DNA of 64,000 nucleotides from NCBI RefSeq assembly GCF_040717445.1, contig NZ_JBFEFL010000001.1, positions 248,001-312,000 on the forward strand, read 5' to 3'. The position numbers and the translations under genes are program-made. Source of the DNA: Qipengyuania sp. JC766 (GTDB lineage Bacteria; Pseudomonadota; Alphaproteobacteria; Sphingomonadales; Sphingomonadaceae). The notes under the pieces are model-generated. The model was not told the origin of the DNA and did no database searches. It saw only the letters and a list, made by a program, of their open reading frames with translations. This document shows, in pieces, positions 36,460 to 44,022 of the stretch; the stretch's first letter is position 1; every line of letters begins with the position of its first letter.

Positions 36460-37538
36460 CGCGGCCGATCATCCTCGGGGCGGGACCCGCGGGCTGCGCG
36501 GCGGCGATCACGCTGGGCCGGAAAGGCGCGCGGCCGCTGCTGATCGACCGGGACGAGATCGTGGGCGACGCGCTGTGCGGTGGCTTCATGAGCTGGCGGA
36601 CGGCGCAGACGGTCGGGACGTTGGGGGTCGACCTGGCATCGCTCGGTGCGCGGCCGGTGAACCGGCTGGCGCTTTTCGCTGCGTCGAAGCGGGTGGAGAC
36701 TCGGCTTCCCGCCACCGCCTACGGCCTGTCGCGCCGCGCATTCGATACGGCCTTGCGCAGAGCGGCGCTGGATGCCGGAGCGGGACTCGAAATCGACCGT
36801 GCGCGGACGATTGCGCCGGGCCGTGTCATGGGTGAGTGCGAGGACTGGACGGGAGATGCCCTGTTCCTGGCGACGGGCAAGCACGACATACGCGGATCGT
36901 CGCGGCCACGCAGCGCGTCCGATCCGGCGCTCGGCCTGCGCGTCCGGGTGCCGGCGAGCAAGCGGTTCGATCGCGAAGTCGGCGACCGTATCGAACTGCA
37001 CCTGTTCGACGGCGGCTATGCCGGCATCGTGCTGCAGGAAGACGGCAGCGCCAATGTCTGCCTCGCCGTGCGCAAGTCCCGCCTGCACGATGCGGGCGGC
37101 AGTCCGGTGGCCTTGCTGGACGTCCTGTGCGAAACGCATCCGGTTTTCGCGGCGCGGATGGAGAACAGGCCTTCGGACGGTGCGATCGATACGATCGGCG
37201 CGGTTCCCTATGGCTGGATTGCCGAGGACACGCAGGACGGCATCTACCGGCTCGGTGACCAGGCGGCGGTCATTCCCTCGCTCGCGGGCGAGGGGATGAG
37301 CATCGCGATCGCCAGCGGCATCATGGGAGCTCAGGCCTATCTGGCAGGCACCGGCGCGCCCACATTCCAGGCAGAGTTCGCCCGGCGCGCGTCCGGGCCG
37401 GTGCGGCGTGCCGAGCGAATCTGGCATTCGGCGGAGAACACGCGAATCGCGCCCTGGGCGCTGGCATTCCTGTCCGCAGTGCCGGCAGCAGCGGATTGGG
37501 CGATGCGCACCACGCGCATCGCCCAACCGGCGCAGTAG
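36438..37538 (+). CDS. FAD-dependent oxidoreductase (geranylgeranyl reductase / aromatic hydroxylase-like)
   Basis: A 366-residue flavoprotein with an N-terminal FAD-binding motif (IILGAGPAGCAAAITLGRKG), an internal GDALCGGFMSWRT segment as in the geranylgeranyl reductase group, and the C-terminal FAD contact YRLGDQAAVIPSLAGEGMSIAIASG. The gene lacks an ATG near its N-terminus; GTG 36438 is the best start and overlaps the methyltransferase end by 22 bp. By analogy with hydroxylases in phenolic-lipid operons it may oxidise the polyketide ring to a hydroquinone or quinone. The reaction is inferred. Confidence 0.85.
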   Translation: MRGEDPLTRPIILGAGPAGCAAAITLGRKGARPLLIDRDEIVGDALCGGFMSWRTAQTVGTLGVDLASLGARPVNRLALFAASKRVETRLPATAYGLSRRAFDTALRRAALDAGAGLEIDRARTIAPGRVMGECEDWTGDALFLATGKHDIRGSSRPRSASDPALGLRVRVPASKRFDREVGDRIELHLFDGGYAGIVLQEDGSANVCLAVRKSRLHDAGGSPVALLDVLCETHPVFAARMENRPSDGAIDTIGAVPYGWIAEDTQDGIYRLGDQAAVIPSLAGEGMSIAIASGIMGAQAYLAGTGAPTFQAEFARRASGPVRRAERIWHSAENTRIAPWALAFLSAVPAAADWAMRTTRIAQPAQ

Positions 37539-37547
37539 CGGGTCCGA

Positions 37548-38141
37548 TCAGGCGGCGAGGCGGAGGGCTTCCTCGCGCGCATCCTCAATCTTCAGCTCCC
37601 CGCCTTCGCCCATGATCCCGTCGGCGGCGACGTATACGACATCGGTAATGCCGAGAAAGCCGAGGAAGAACTTGAGCCAGGGCGTCATGAAGTCGACCGC
37701 GCCTTCCACCGGGGTGCCGCCGCTCGCGATGGCGAGGTAGGCCTTCTTGCCCGTCAGGAGGCCTTCGGGCCCGTTCGCCGTGTAACGGAAAGTGGTGCCG
37801 GCCCGCGCCACCAGGTCCGCCCACGCCTTGACGGTCGAGGGCATCGTGAAATTGTAGATCGGCGTGCTGAAGACGATCACGTCCGCCGCCTGCAGTTCCT
37901 CGATCAGCGTATCCGCGATCTTAGCCAGATCGTGCTGCGCATCGTCACGCTCCGCATAGGGCGCAAGGTTCGCGGCAAACCGGTTTTGGTCGATGAAGGG
38001 CAGGTCGTTTGCCGACAGATCGCGTGTCACGACCGCAGTCTCGCCTTCCTTTCGCAGCGTTTCGAGGATCCGGTTGCCGAGATCGTTCGACACCGATTCA
38101 TTGCCGCGGATGCTGGCCTTGATGTGAAGAATGTTCGTCAT
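37548..38141 (-). CDS. azoR: FMN-dependent NADH azoreductase (AzoR)
   Basis: A 197-residue flavodoxin-like quinone/azo reductase. Typical segments are ILHIKASIRGNESVSNDLGNRI (phosphate-binding N-terminus), DVIVFSTPIYNFTMPSTVKAWADLVARAGTTF and KKAYLAIASGGTP. AzoR reduces quinones by two electrons, protecting against redox cycling. It ends 9 bp from the convergent flavoprotein stop, and is the second gene of a pirin-azoR operon (gap 21 bp) that diverges from a LysR regulator. Confidence 0.92.
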   Translation of the reverse strand: MTNILHIKASIRGNESVSNDLGNRILETLRKEGETAVVTRDLSANDLPFIDQNRFAANLAPYAERDDAQHDLAKIADTLIEELQAADVIVFSTPIYNFTMPSTVKAWADLVARAGTTFRYTANGPEGLLTGKKAYLAIASGGTPVEGAVDFMTPWLKFFLGFLGITDVVYVAADGIMGEGGELKIEDAREEALRLAA

Positions 38142-38162
38142 GTCGTTGTTCCTTCTTAAAGA

Positions 38163-38870
38163 TCAGGCCGCGTCGACGAGGACGAGTTCGCTGTCCTCGA
38201 GTGCGGTCACGGTGAAGCTGTCCTGTCCGGTGATGGCGACACCGTCGCGCGCGCCGGCTTCCACGTCATCCACGCGGACCTTGCCGGTGGCGGGGACGAG
38301 ATAGAGGTGCCGCGAAGCGGCGCGCGGGCGATAGGTCACGCTCTGGCCTGCCTTCAGCGTCGCGCCGAGGACTTCGGCATCCGTCCTGATCGGCAGTGCG
38401 CCGTCGTCGCCATCGGTGGCCGAACCGCTGGCAAGCGGTACGAACTGGCCGCTGCGGGCATCCTTGGGGAACTTGCGCGCGCCCCAGCTCGGCTCGCCGC
38501 CGCGCTCGTCCGGGATGATCCACAGCTGGAACAGCGTGGTTTCCTCGTCTTCGGCGTTCCACTCGGAATGCTGCACGCCCTTGCCGGCGCTCATCACCTG
38601 CACGTCGCCCGCTTCGGTGCGGCCTTCATTGCCCATGCTGTCGCGATGGGTGATGGCGCCTTTGCGGACATAGGTGATGATTTCCATGTCGTTGTGCGGG
38701 TGGGGCGGGAAGCCGCTATTGGGCGCGATGGTATCGTCGTTCCAGACGCGCAGCGCGCCCCAGTGCACCCGTTCCGGATCGTGGTAACTGGCGAAGCTGA
38801 AATGGTGATGCGCGTCGAGCCAGCCATGATTGGCCGCGCCGAGGCTTGCGAAAGGTCTGAGTTCGATCAC
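38163..38870 (-). CDS. Pirin family protein (YhhW-like quercetinase)
   Basis: A 235-residue double-cupin protein. Metal ligands are in the first cupin: FPPHPHNDMEIITYV (two His) and the AGKGVQHSEWN His/Glu set. A second cupin-like domain follows (LYLVPATGKVRVDD). The related E. coli YhhW has quercetin 2,3-dioxygenase activity in vitro. It is co-oriented with azoR. Together with the LysR regulator it forms a common electrophile/flavonoid-responsive unit, though the inducer is unknown. Confidence 0.9.
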   Translation of the reverse strand: MIELRPFASLGAANHGWLDAHHHFSFASYHDPERVHWGALRVWNDDTIAPNSGFPPHPHNDMEIITYVRKGAITHRDSMGNEGRTEAGDVQVMSAGKGVQHSEWNAEDEETTLFQLWIIPDERGGEPSWGARKFPKDARSGQFVPLASGSATDGDDGALPIRTDAEVLGATLKAGQSVTYRPRAASRHLYLVPATGKVRVDDVEAGARDGVAITGQDSFTVTALEDSELVLVDAA

Positions 38871-38931
38871 GGGATATCTCCTCGTTCGTGCTTTCCCGAC
38901 CTATCTGGGGCTTGCGTGCTGGATGGAAAAG

Positions 38932-38948
38932 TCGGATAAAATCATCCG
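38932..38948. promoter_or_regulatory. Candidate LysR operator between pirin-azoR and lysR
   Basis: T38932-N11-A38944 with the dyad CGGAT (38933-38937) / ATCCG (38944-38948), separated by AAAATC. It lies in the 100-bp divergent gap, 23 bp before the preferred LysR ATG, matching the T-N11-A convention. It would overlap the coding region if the regulator instead started at the ATG at 38923. Confidence 0.4.
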
Positions 38949-38970
38949 TGATGTTCGGAAAATTGGAACA

Positions 38971-39873
38971 ATGAAGCTCGGCGAGCCGACGCTCGACCAG
39001 CTGCGCATCTTCCTCGCCGTCGAGGAAGCGGGCAGTTTCGGCGGAGCCGCGCGCCGGATGGGGCGGGCCGTGTCCGCCATCAGCTACGGCATCGCGCAAC
39101 TGGAAGCCCAGCTCGGCCTCACACTTTTCGAACGGGAGGGTTCGCGAAAGCCGGTCCTTTCCGATGCCGGGCGCGGCCTGCTGGCGGAAGCGCGGGCGGT
39201 CACGGACCGGGCCGACATGCTGCTCGCCAAGACGCGCAGCCTCCATGCCGGGATCGAAAGCGACGTATCGCTGGTCGTCGATGTCATGGTTCCGGGCGAT
39301 GTGACCGCGTCCGTTCTCGGCGCCTTCCGGGAGCGGTACCCGACCGTTTCGCTCCGCCTGCAGGTCGAAGGGCTGGGCGCAGTGGCCGCCTGCCTGATCG
39401 AGCGATCGTCCATCGTGGGCGTCGGCGGTCCGGTCATTGCCGATCATCCGGAGCTGGAGCGGCAGGATATCGGTGCGATAGATCTGGTCCCCGTCGCCGC
39501 GCCGGACCATCCCCTCGCCAAAGGAACCAACCGCCCTGGTGCGGGGCGCGATCACTTGCAGCTGGTTTTGGCGGACCGGTCCCAGCTCACACGCGGGCGG
39601 GAGTTTTCCGTGATGAGCGCGCGGACCTGGCGGCTCGGCGATCTCGCGGCCAAGCATGCGCTGCTGAAGGAAGGGCTGGGATGGGGCAATATGCCGCGCC
39701 CGATGATCCTGGCGGACCTCGCATCGGGGGCACTCGTCGAACTCGACCTGCCGGAAAAGCCCGGCGTATCCTACCGGCTGAGCGCGCTCTGGCGCAGAGA
39801 TACGCGGCCCGGCCCGGCGACCAGCTGGCTGATCGACGCCCTGCGCGAGCGCCTTGCCGAATGTCCCCGCTGA
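38971..39873 (+). CDS. LysR family transcriptional regulator, divergent from pirin-azoR
   Basis: A 300-residue LysR protein. The HTH is in TLDQLRIFLAVEEAGSFGGAARRMGRAVSAISYGIAQLEAQLGLTLFER; the effector domain begins near DVSLVVDVMVPGDV. It is divergently transcribed from the pirin-azoR pair, the usual arrangement for a LysR regulator and its targets. I prefer ATG 38971 over ATG 38923 because it leaves the palindromic operator candidate outside the gene; the ribosome site is weak for both. The inducer may be a quinone or electrophile, by analogy only. Confidence 0.88.
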   Translation: MKLGEPTLDQLRIFLAVEEAGSFGGAARRMGRAVSAISYGIAQLEAQLGLTLFEREGSRKPVLSDAGRGLLAEARAVTDRADMLLAKTRSLHAGIESDVSLVVDVMVPGDVTASVLGAFRERYPTVSLRLQVEGLGAVAACLIERSSIVGVGGPVIADHPELERQDIGAIDLVPVAAPDHPLAKGTNRPGAGRDHLQLVLADRSQLTRGREFSVMSARTWRLGDLAAKHALLKEGLGWGNMPRPMILADLASGALVELDLPEKPGVSYRLSALWRRDTRPGPATSWLIDALRERLAECPR

Positions 39874-39889
39874 CGCAGGGACGGGCCCA

Positions 39890-40969
39890 TCAGAGCTTCA
39901 TGACCCAGCCATGCGGATCGGGTTCAGTGCCGCGCTGGATACCGGTCAGCCTGTTGCGCAGCTTCGTGGTCAGCTGGCCTTCCCCGCCCGAACCGATGGC
40001 GAATTCCCCGTCCGGACCCGCCACCGTGCCGACTGCCGTCACGACCGCCGCCGTTCCGCAAGCCATCGTTTCCAGCAGCGCGCCGGTGGTCGCATCCGCG
40101 CGCCACTGGTCGATGCTGTAGGGTTCCTCGCGGACCTGCAACCCTTCCTCGCGCATCAGTTGGATCAGGCTGTCGCGCGTGATGCCCGGCAGGATCGTGC
40201 CCGTCAGCGGCGGCGTGATCACGCTGCCGTCCTCGAACGCGAAGAACAGGTTCATGCCGCCCAGTTCCTCGACCCACTTCTTCTCGACCGCATCCAGGAA
40301 AACCACCTGGTCGCAGCCGTTCTCGATGCCTTCGGCCTGCGGCACGAGGCTGGCGGCGTAGTTGCCGCCGGTCTTGGCCGCGCCCGTGCCGCCCGGCGCG
40401 GCGCGGGTGTAGTTGCGGCTGGCCCAGATCTTCACCGCGCGGCTGCCGCCCTTGAAGTATCCGCCGACCGGGCTGGCGATCAGCAGGTAGGTGTATTTGC
40501 GCGCAGGCCGCACGCCCAGGAACGCCTCGGTCGCGAACATGAAGGGCCGCAGGTACAGCGATCCGCCTTCCGCCGTGGGGAACCAGTCGCCGTCGGCATC
40601 CAGCAGGTGCCGCAGGCTGTCGATGAACAGGTCCTCTGGCAGATGCGGCATCGCCATGCGCTCGGCCGACTGGTTGAAACGCGCGGCATTCGCATCCGGC
40701 CGGAACAGGGCGAGCCTGCCGTCCGGGTGCCGGTAGGCCTTCATCCCTTCGAAGATTTCCTGCGCGTAATGCAGCACCGCCGCGGCCGGATCGAGCGCGA
40801 TCGGCTCGCGCGGGCAAAGCGTGGGTGAATGCCAGCCGCCCTGGTCCTCGTCATAATCGATCCGGACCATGTGATCGGTGAAGACCGTGCCGAAACCCGG
40901 ATCGGCGATCGCTTGCGCGCGGGTCTCTCCCGGAACGGGTGCGGGATGGGGTTTGTGCGTGAATTCCAT
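39890..40969 (-). CDS. ilvE: Branched-chain amino acid aminotransferase IlvE
   Basis: A 359-residue fold-type IV PLP aminotransferase, long form (class II BCAT), interconverting Leu/Ile/Val and their keto acids. Landmarks: LHYAQEIFEGMKAYRHPDG, LYLRPFMFATEAFLGVRPA, the PLP-lysine region GTGAAKTGGNYAASLVPQ, then LDAVEKKWVEELGGMNLFF and TGTILPGITRDSLIQL. The ATG at 40969 gives the standard start. No operator or attenuator was found upstream; the leftover gap to 41097 has no gene. Confidence 0.95.
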   Translation of the reverse strand: MEFTHKPHPAPVPGETRAQAIADPGFGTVFTDHMVRIDYDEDQGGWHSPTLCPREPIALDPAAAVLHYAQEIFEGMKAYRHPDGRLALFRPDANAARFNQSAERMAMPHLPEDLFIDSLRHLLDADGDWFPTAEGGSLYLRPFMFATEAFLGVRPARKYTYLLIASPVGGYFKGGSRAVKIWASRNYTRAAPGGTGAAKTGGNYAASLVPQAEGIENGCDQVVFLDAVEKKWVEELGGMNLFFAFEDGSVITPPLTGTILPGITRDSLIQLMREEGLQVREEPYSIDQWRADATTGALLETMACGTAAVVTAVGTVAGPDGEFAIGSGGEGQLTTKLRNRLTGIQRGTEPDPHGWVMKL

Positions 40970-41136
40970 GGCGGCTGGGTAATCGCGCGCCGCTGCGAGG
41001 GCAAGGCGCAACCCGGCGCATGGCGCGGGGGGCGGCGGCGAGGGATGGAAAATTGCCCGCCAGGTCCATGTTCGGGAGGCAAGCGACAAGTATGATCTGT
41101 GAAAAAGTTATTTCAAGACTTGTGTTGGGGATTCGG

Positions 41137-41217
41137 ATGACTCACAAAGGGGGTGAGGGCAGCGGCAACAGGCGGTTCTCGGCCCCCGGTGAAACGGTGC
41201 GGGTCTTGGCTCATTAG
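41137..41217 (+). CDS. Candidate small ORF 1 (26 aa)
   Basis: ATG 41137 to TAG 41217, encoding a 26-residue basic, Gly-rich peptide beginning MTHKGGEGSGNRRFSAPG. A GGGGA ribosome-like site lies 5 nt upstream. It is followed after 19 nt by a second small ORF whose start is read from a perfect Shine-Dalgarno. I do not recognise it. It could instead be an untranslated leader; support is its position, start signal and the clean terminator downstream. Confidence 0.35.
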   Translation: MTHKGGEGSGNRRFSAPGETVRVLAH

Positions 41218-41221
41218 CGCG

Positions 41222-41235
41222 AAAGGAGGTGATCC
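41222..41235 (+). promoter_or_regulatory. Full-length Shine-Dalgarno, complementary to the 16S rRNA 3' end
   Basis: AAAGGAGGTGATCC is an exact 14-nt complement of the bacterial 16S 3' terminus (GGATCACCTCCTTT). The GGAGG core ends 7 nt before ATG 41237, which is ideal spacing. Natural sites rarely extend beyond 5-7 nt, so this is a strong and unusual initiation signal, or an anti-SD-binding element in its own right. Confidence 0.75.
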
Positions 41236-41236
41236 G

Positions 41237-41293
41237 ATGTCTCATGGTTCAGCAGAGAGGTCGGCAAGTTTCCGCGCGAGGCACTATCGGTAA
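41237..41293 (+). CDS. Candidate small ORF 2 (18 aa, MSHGSAERSASFRARHYR)
   Basis: ATG 41237 to TAA 41293, encoding an 18-residue, positively charged peptide. The start is set by the 14-nt Shine-Dalgarno immediately upstream. The peptide has no hydrophobic stretch, so it is not a membrane toxin of the usual type. Two hairpins follow the stop, the second being terminator-like. Function unknown; the strength of its start makes translation likely. Confidence 0.5.
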   Translation: MSHGSAERSASFRARHYR

Positions 41294-41348
41294 CACAGCA
41301 TACCCTTAGAGGCTTCGTGAGCGGCACTTCCTGGCCGCTGACCATGCG

Positions 41349-41384
41349 AAAGGCAGTTCCACCTACGGGCGTGGAGCTGCCTTT
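41349..41384. terminator. Long hairpin, probable bidirectional terminator
   Basis: A 14-bp stem (AAAGGCAGTTCCAC 41349-41362 with GTGGAGCTGCCTTT 41371-41384, one G-T pair) has an 8-nt loop. AAA on one arm and TTT on the other give each strand a short U-tract. It lies between the small ORFs on the plus strand and the lipoprotein genes ending at 41428 on the minus strand. Confidence 0.8.
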
Positions 41385-41427
41385 CACATATCCGGGACCC
41401 TGACCCCGTCGCGCGGGGCGCCGAAAT

Positions 41428-42003
41428 TCAGCGGCAATCCTCGATCGCCCGGCTCACCTCGGCCCAGGCTGGCAGGTAGAGCGGGGGCAACCCTTCCACT
41501 TCCACGGCGAACCGGCCTCTCGTCAGAGCCATCGCGTCCAGCAAAGGATCGCCCGCCGGTACGACCGCGACGAGCGAGGACACGAACGCGCCGTCGGGCC
41601 GCACGGTCAGTGCGCGGTCCATCGTTTCTGTCCGGATGCGCATCTGGCGCGGACCGGTCGATTGTCCCTGCCGGAGCAGGCGCAGGACCGGCGCCTGGCC
41701 CGCGCGCCGATCGCAATCGACGGTGAACAGCACGTCTGTCGCAGTGTTGCCGAAGAACGCCGTCCCGCCTCCCGCGGGCTTCGCATTGTAACGCCAGTCA
41801 CCGCGGGTCTGCGGCGCGTCGATCCAGTTGTCGACACGCGGCGGCAGGGCAACCGGGGCCTGCGTTCGCACCGGGGCGGGCGTGGCGGCAGGCGTCGGCG
41901 CGGGCGTGGCGACCGGAGGCGGCGCGGCGGAAGGAATGCAGCCGGCCAGGAACACGGGCGCGGCGAGAGCGAGGGGGCGAAGCATGGGCGAAGGTCCTGT
42001 CAT
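41428..42003 (-). CDS. Putative lipoprotein, second of a tandem pair
   Basis: A 191-residue (or 185 if started at ATG 41985) lipoprotein with lipobox LAGC (APVFLAGCIPSAAPPP), then a Pro/Ala-rich linker and a C-terminal domain (GDWRYNAKPAGGGTAFFGNTATDVLFTVDCDRR...DPLLDAMALTRGRFAVEVEGLPPLYLPAW). Its ATG at 42003 overlaps the upstream gene's stop (ATGA). The C-terminal domain aligns loosely with the upstream lipoprotein (GDW, an F-x-L-x-V-x-C-x-R pattern, AMA, L-P, final Cys), so the two look like diverged tandem paralogs. Function unknown. Confidence 0.75.
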   Translation of the reverse strand: MTGPSPMLRPLALAAPVFLAGCIPSAAPPPVATPAPTPAATPAPVRTQAPVALPPRVDNWIDAPQTRGDWRYNAKPAGGGTAFFGNTATDVLFTVDCDRRAGQAPVLRLLRQGQSTGPRQMRIRTETMDRALTVRPDGAFVSSLVAVVPAGDPLLDAMALTRGRFAVEVEGLPPLYLPAWAEVSRAIEDCR

Positions 42004-42539
42004 GTATAGAGACACGCATTGACGACCCGCATGATCCCGGAGGAGCCGGGAATTTCGATTTCCTGCGTGCCGGGACCGTGGAAGGTGAAAGTGCTCCCCT
42101 GCATGGCCATGGCGCCCAGGATCGGTTGCTGCGGATTGACGGTGGAAGCGAAGGCGGGTTGCGCGGACGGGGTCTGGCGCATCGGCAGCATGAAACGCTC
42201 GCGCGGTTGGCCGGCCATGATCGAGTACTGCCCGCCCGGCTGAAGCTGGCCTGCGCGCTCCACGGTCAGGGTCCGGTTCGCGCGCGTGCATGCGACGGTC
42301 AGGATCGGTTCGCCCTCGTGCGATGCGAACACGGCGCGTGCGCCATTGCCGTCCTCGGTCGTCTGCCAGTCGCCTTCGGCCAGAGTCTTGCCGGATGGCA
42401 CGGCCGTGGGGGCGGCATTGGATGTGAGGACCGGCTCCGGCGCCGCAGCGGCGGCCTGCTGCTCCGGTTCTTCCGCGGGACCGCCGCAGGCGGCGAGGGC
42501 GACGGGCAACGCTAGGGCAATGAAAGGGGCGCGACGCAT
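42000..42539 (-). CDS. Putative lipoprotein, first of a tandem pair
   Basis: A 179-residue protein with a lipoprotein signal (MRRAPFIALALPVALAACGG, lipobox LAAC), an Ala/Glu/Gln-rich linker and a C-terminal domain (GDWQTTEDGNGARAVFASHEGEPILTVACTRANRTLTVERAG...VNPQQPILGAMAMQGSTFTFHGPG). Predicted to be anchored in the inner or outer membrane facing the periplasm. It overlaps the next gene by 4 bp and is divergent from tlyA at 66 bp. No known domain recognised. Confidence 0.75.
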   Translation of the reverse strand: MRRAPFIALALPVALAACGGPAEEPEQQAAAAAPEPVLTSNAAPTAVPSGKTLAEGDWQTTEDGNGARAVFASHEGEPILTVACTRANRTLTVERAGQLQPGGQYSIMAGQPRERFMLPMRQTPSAQPAFASTVNPQQPILGAMAMQGSTFTFHGPGTQEIEIPGSSGIMRVVNACLYT

Positions 42540-42605
42540 GGTTTCCACTCGTTCCTCGTGCTGGATGTTTTGCGCTGGATGCAGCAGCGCTCTAACCACA
42601 CCGAT

Positions 42606-43343
42606 ATGCCACGCAAGCTCCGTCTCGATCAACTGCTCGTCCAGCGCGACCTCGCCGAAAGCCGCACCCGCGCACAAGCTCTGATCATGGCCGGCCTCGT
42701 CTTTTCGGGCGAAACCAAGCTCGCCAAGGCCGGCCAGCAGATCGCGGAGGACGCGCCGCTGGAGGTACGCGGGCGCGACCATCCCTGGGTCAGCCGCGGC
42801 GGCATCAAGCTGGCCCATGCACTGGACCATTTCGGGCTGGACCCGGCCGGGGAGGTCGCGATGGACGTCGGCAGTTCCACCGGCGGCTTCACCGACGTGC
42901 TCCTGACCCGCGGCGCATCGCATGTCATCGCGGTCGACAGCGGGACCAACCAGCTCGCGTGGAAGCTGCGGCAGGACCCGCGCGTCACGGTTATGGAACA
43001 GACCAGCGCCCGCATCCTGACACGCGAGATGATCGGCCGACCTTACGGCTGGGTGGTATGCGACGCCTCCTTCATTTCGCTCGCCAAGGTGCTCGAGATG
43101 CCCCTGGAGCTGGCGGAGACGCCGTGCCAGCTCGTCGCGCTGATCAAGCCGCAGTTCGAAGTGCGCCGCGAGGAAGTCGGCAAGGGTGGTGTCGTGCGCG
43201 ATCGGACGCTTCATTCGCGCGTCTGCGACCAGGTCCGGGCGTGGCTGGAAGGGGAGGGCTGGACCGCGCAGGGTATCGAGACCAGCCCCATCACCGGCCC
43301 GGAAGGCAATGTCGAATTCCTGATCGCCGCCCAAAGGCTTTAG
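42606..43343 (+). CDS. tlyA: TlyA family rRNA (cytidine-2'-O)-methyltransferase
   Basis: A 245-residue protein with an N-terminal S4 RNA-binding domain (LRLDQLLVQRDLAESRTRAQALIMAGLV) and an FtsJ/RrmJ-like methyltransferase domain. The latter has the SAM motif MDVGSSTGGFTDVLLTRGA, then IAVDSGTNQL, and QLVALIKPQFEVRREEVGKGGVVRD. TlyA modifies 16S and 23S rRNA, and its loss gives capreomycin resistance in mycobacteria. Old annotations call it hemolysin. ATG 42606 is the family-standard start. Confidence 0.93.
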   Translation: MPRKLRLDQLLVQRDLAESRTRAQALIMAGLVFSGETKLAKAGQQIAEDAPLEVRGRDHPWVSRGGIKLAHALDHFGLDPAGEVAMDVGSSTGGFTDVLLTRGASHVIAVDSGTNQLAWKLRQDPRVTVMEQTSARILTREMIGRPYGWVVCDASFISLAKVLEMPLELAETPCQLVALIKPQFEVRREEVGKGGVVRDRTLHSRVCDQVRAWLEGEGWTAQGIETSPITGPEGNVEFLIAAQRL

Positions 43344-43450
43344 GCAAAGGGACCGGATGCCGCGGGGAAGCGGCGATCCGCGCGCGCGGCATTGCCGTCC
43401 CCCGCGCGACAGGCCAAGAAGGTGTCAAGACGATTCGACCCGGAGCGTGA

Positions 43451-43999
43451 ATGACCACACTGGCGTCCAAGGCGCAGTTGCGAGCGAGTTTTGTCCGGTG
43501 GGCCCTGCTCACCGTCCCGGCCTGCGTCCTGCTGGGCTATTTGTCCGGCCAGCTTGGTAGCGCCGACACGCTGTGGTTCGAACAGCTGGAAAAGCCCGAT
43601 ATTTTCCCGCCCGGCTATGTGTTCGGCGTCGTCTGGTCGATCCTCTACGCCATGATGGGCCTCGCCTTAGCGCTCGTCTGCAGCGCCTGGGGGGCGAAGG
43701 GGCGAACGGCGGCGATCGTCCTGTTCCTCGTCCAGTTCGCGGTCAACCTGGCCTGGACGCCGATCTTCTTCGGTGCCTACCAGATCACCGGCGGACTGAT
43801 CGTGATCGGTATCCTTGCCGTGCTTCTCGCACTGACGATCGTCGCGTTCTGGCGGATCAGGACGCTCGCGGGTGTGCTTTTGCTGCCCTATCTGGCCTGG
43901 GTGCTGTTCGCGTCGGTCCTCAACTACCAGTTCCTGCAGCTTAATCCGGAGACCGACGGGGTAGACCCGACCGGTCCGATCCAGAGTGTGGAAATCTGA
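43451..43999 (+). CDS. tspO: TspO/MBR family protein
   Basis: A 182-residue five-helix membrane protein of the TspO (translocator/peripheral benzodiazepine receptor) family. Typical segments are FEQLEKPDIFPPGYVFGVVWSILYAMMGLALAL (helix 1-2 loop with PPGxVFGxVW) and FVQFAVNLAWTPIFFGAYQITGG-like NxxWTPxFFG, then WRIRTLAGVLLLPYLAWVLFASVLNYQFLQLN. It binds tetrapyrroles/porphyrins and is linked to stress and photosynthesis gene regulation in alphaproteobacteria. It stands 107 bp after tlyA. No photosynthesis genes are in the window. Confidence 0.93.
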   Translation: MTTLASKAQLRASFVRWALLTVPACVLLGYLSGQLGSADTLWFEQLEKPDIFPPGYVFGVVWSILYAMMGLALALVCSAWGAKGRTAAIVLFLVQFAVNLAWTPIFFGAYQITGGLIVIGILAVLLALTIVAFWRIRTLAGVLLLPYLAWVLFASVLNYQFLQLNPETDGVDPTGPIQSVEI

Positions 44000-44022
44000 C
44001 GCCGGGAATCAGGCGCCGGAAA

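Larger units (their letters stand above)
40970..41427. other. 458-bp intergenic region carrying a small-ORF locus
   Basis: Between ilvE and the lipoprotein gene there is no long reading frame. It holds two consecutive small ORFs (41137-41217 and 41237-41293), the second with an exceptional ribosome site, a 6-bp hairpin AGCGGC/GCCGCT near 41321-41340, and a long terminator-like hairpin (41349-41384). The start of the region (40970-41130) shows only possible promoter sequence, AT-rich at 41086-41120. Confidence 0.6.
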
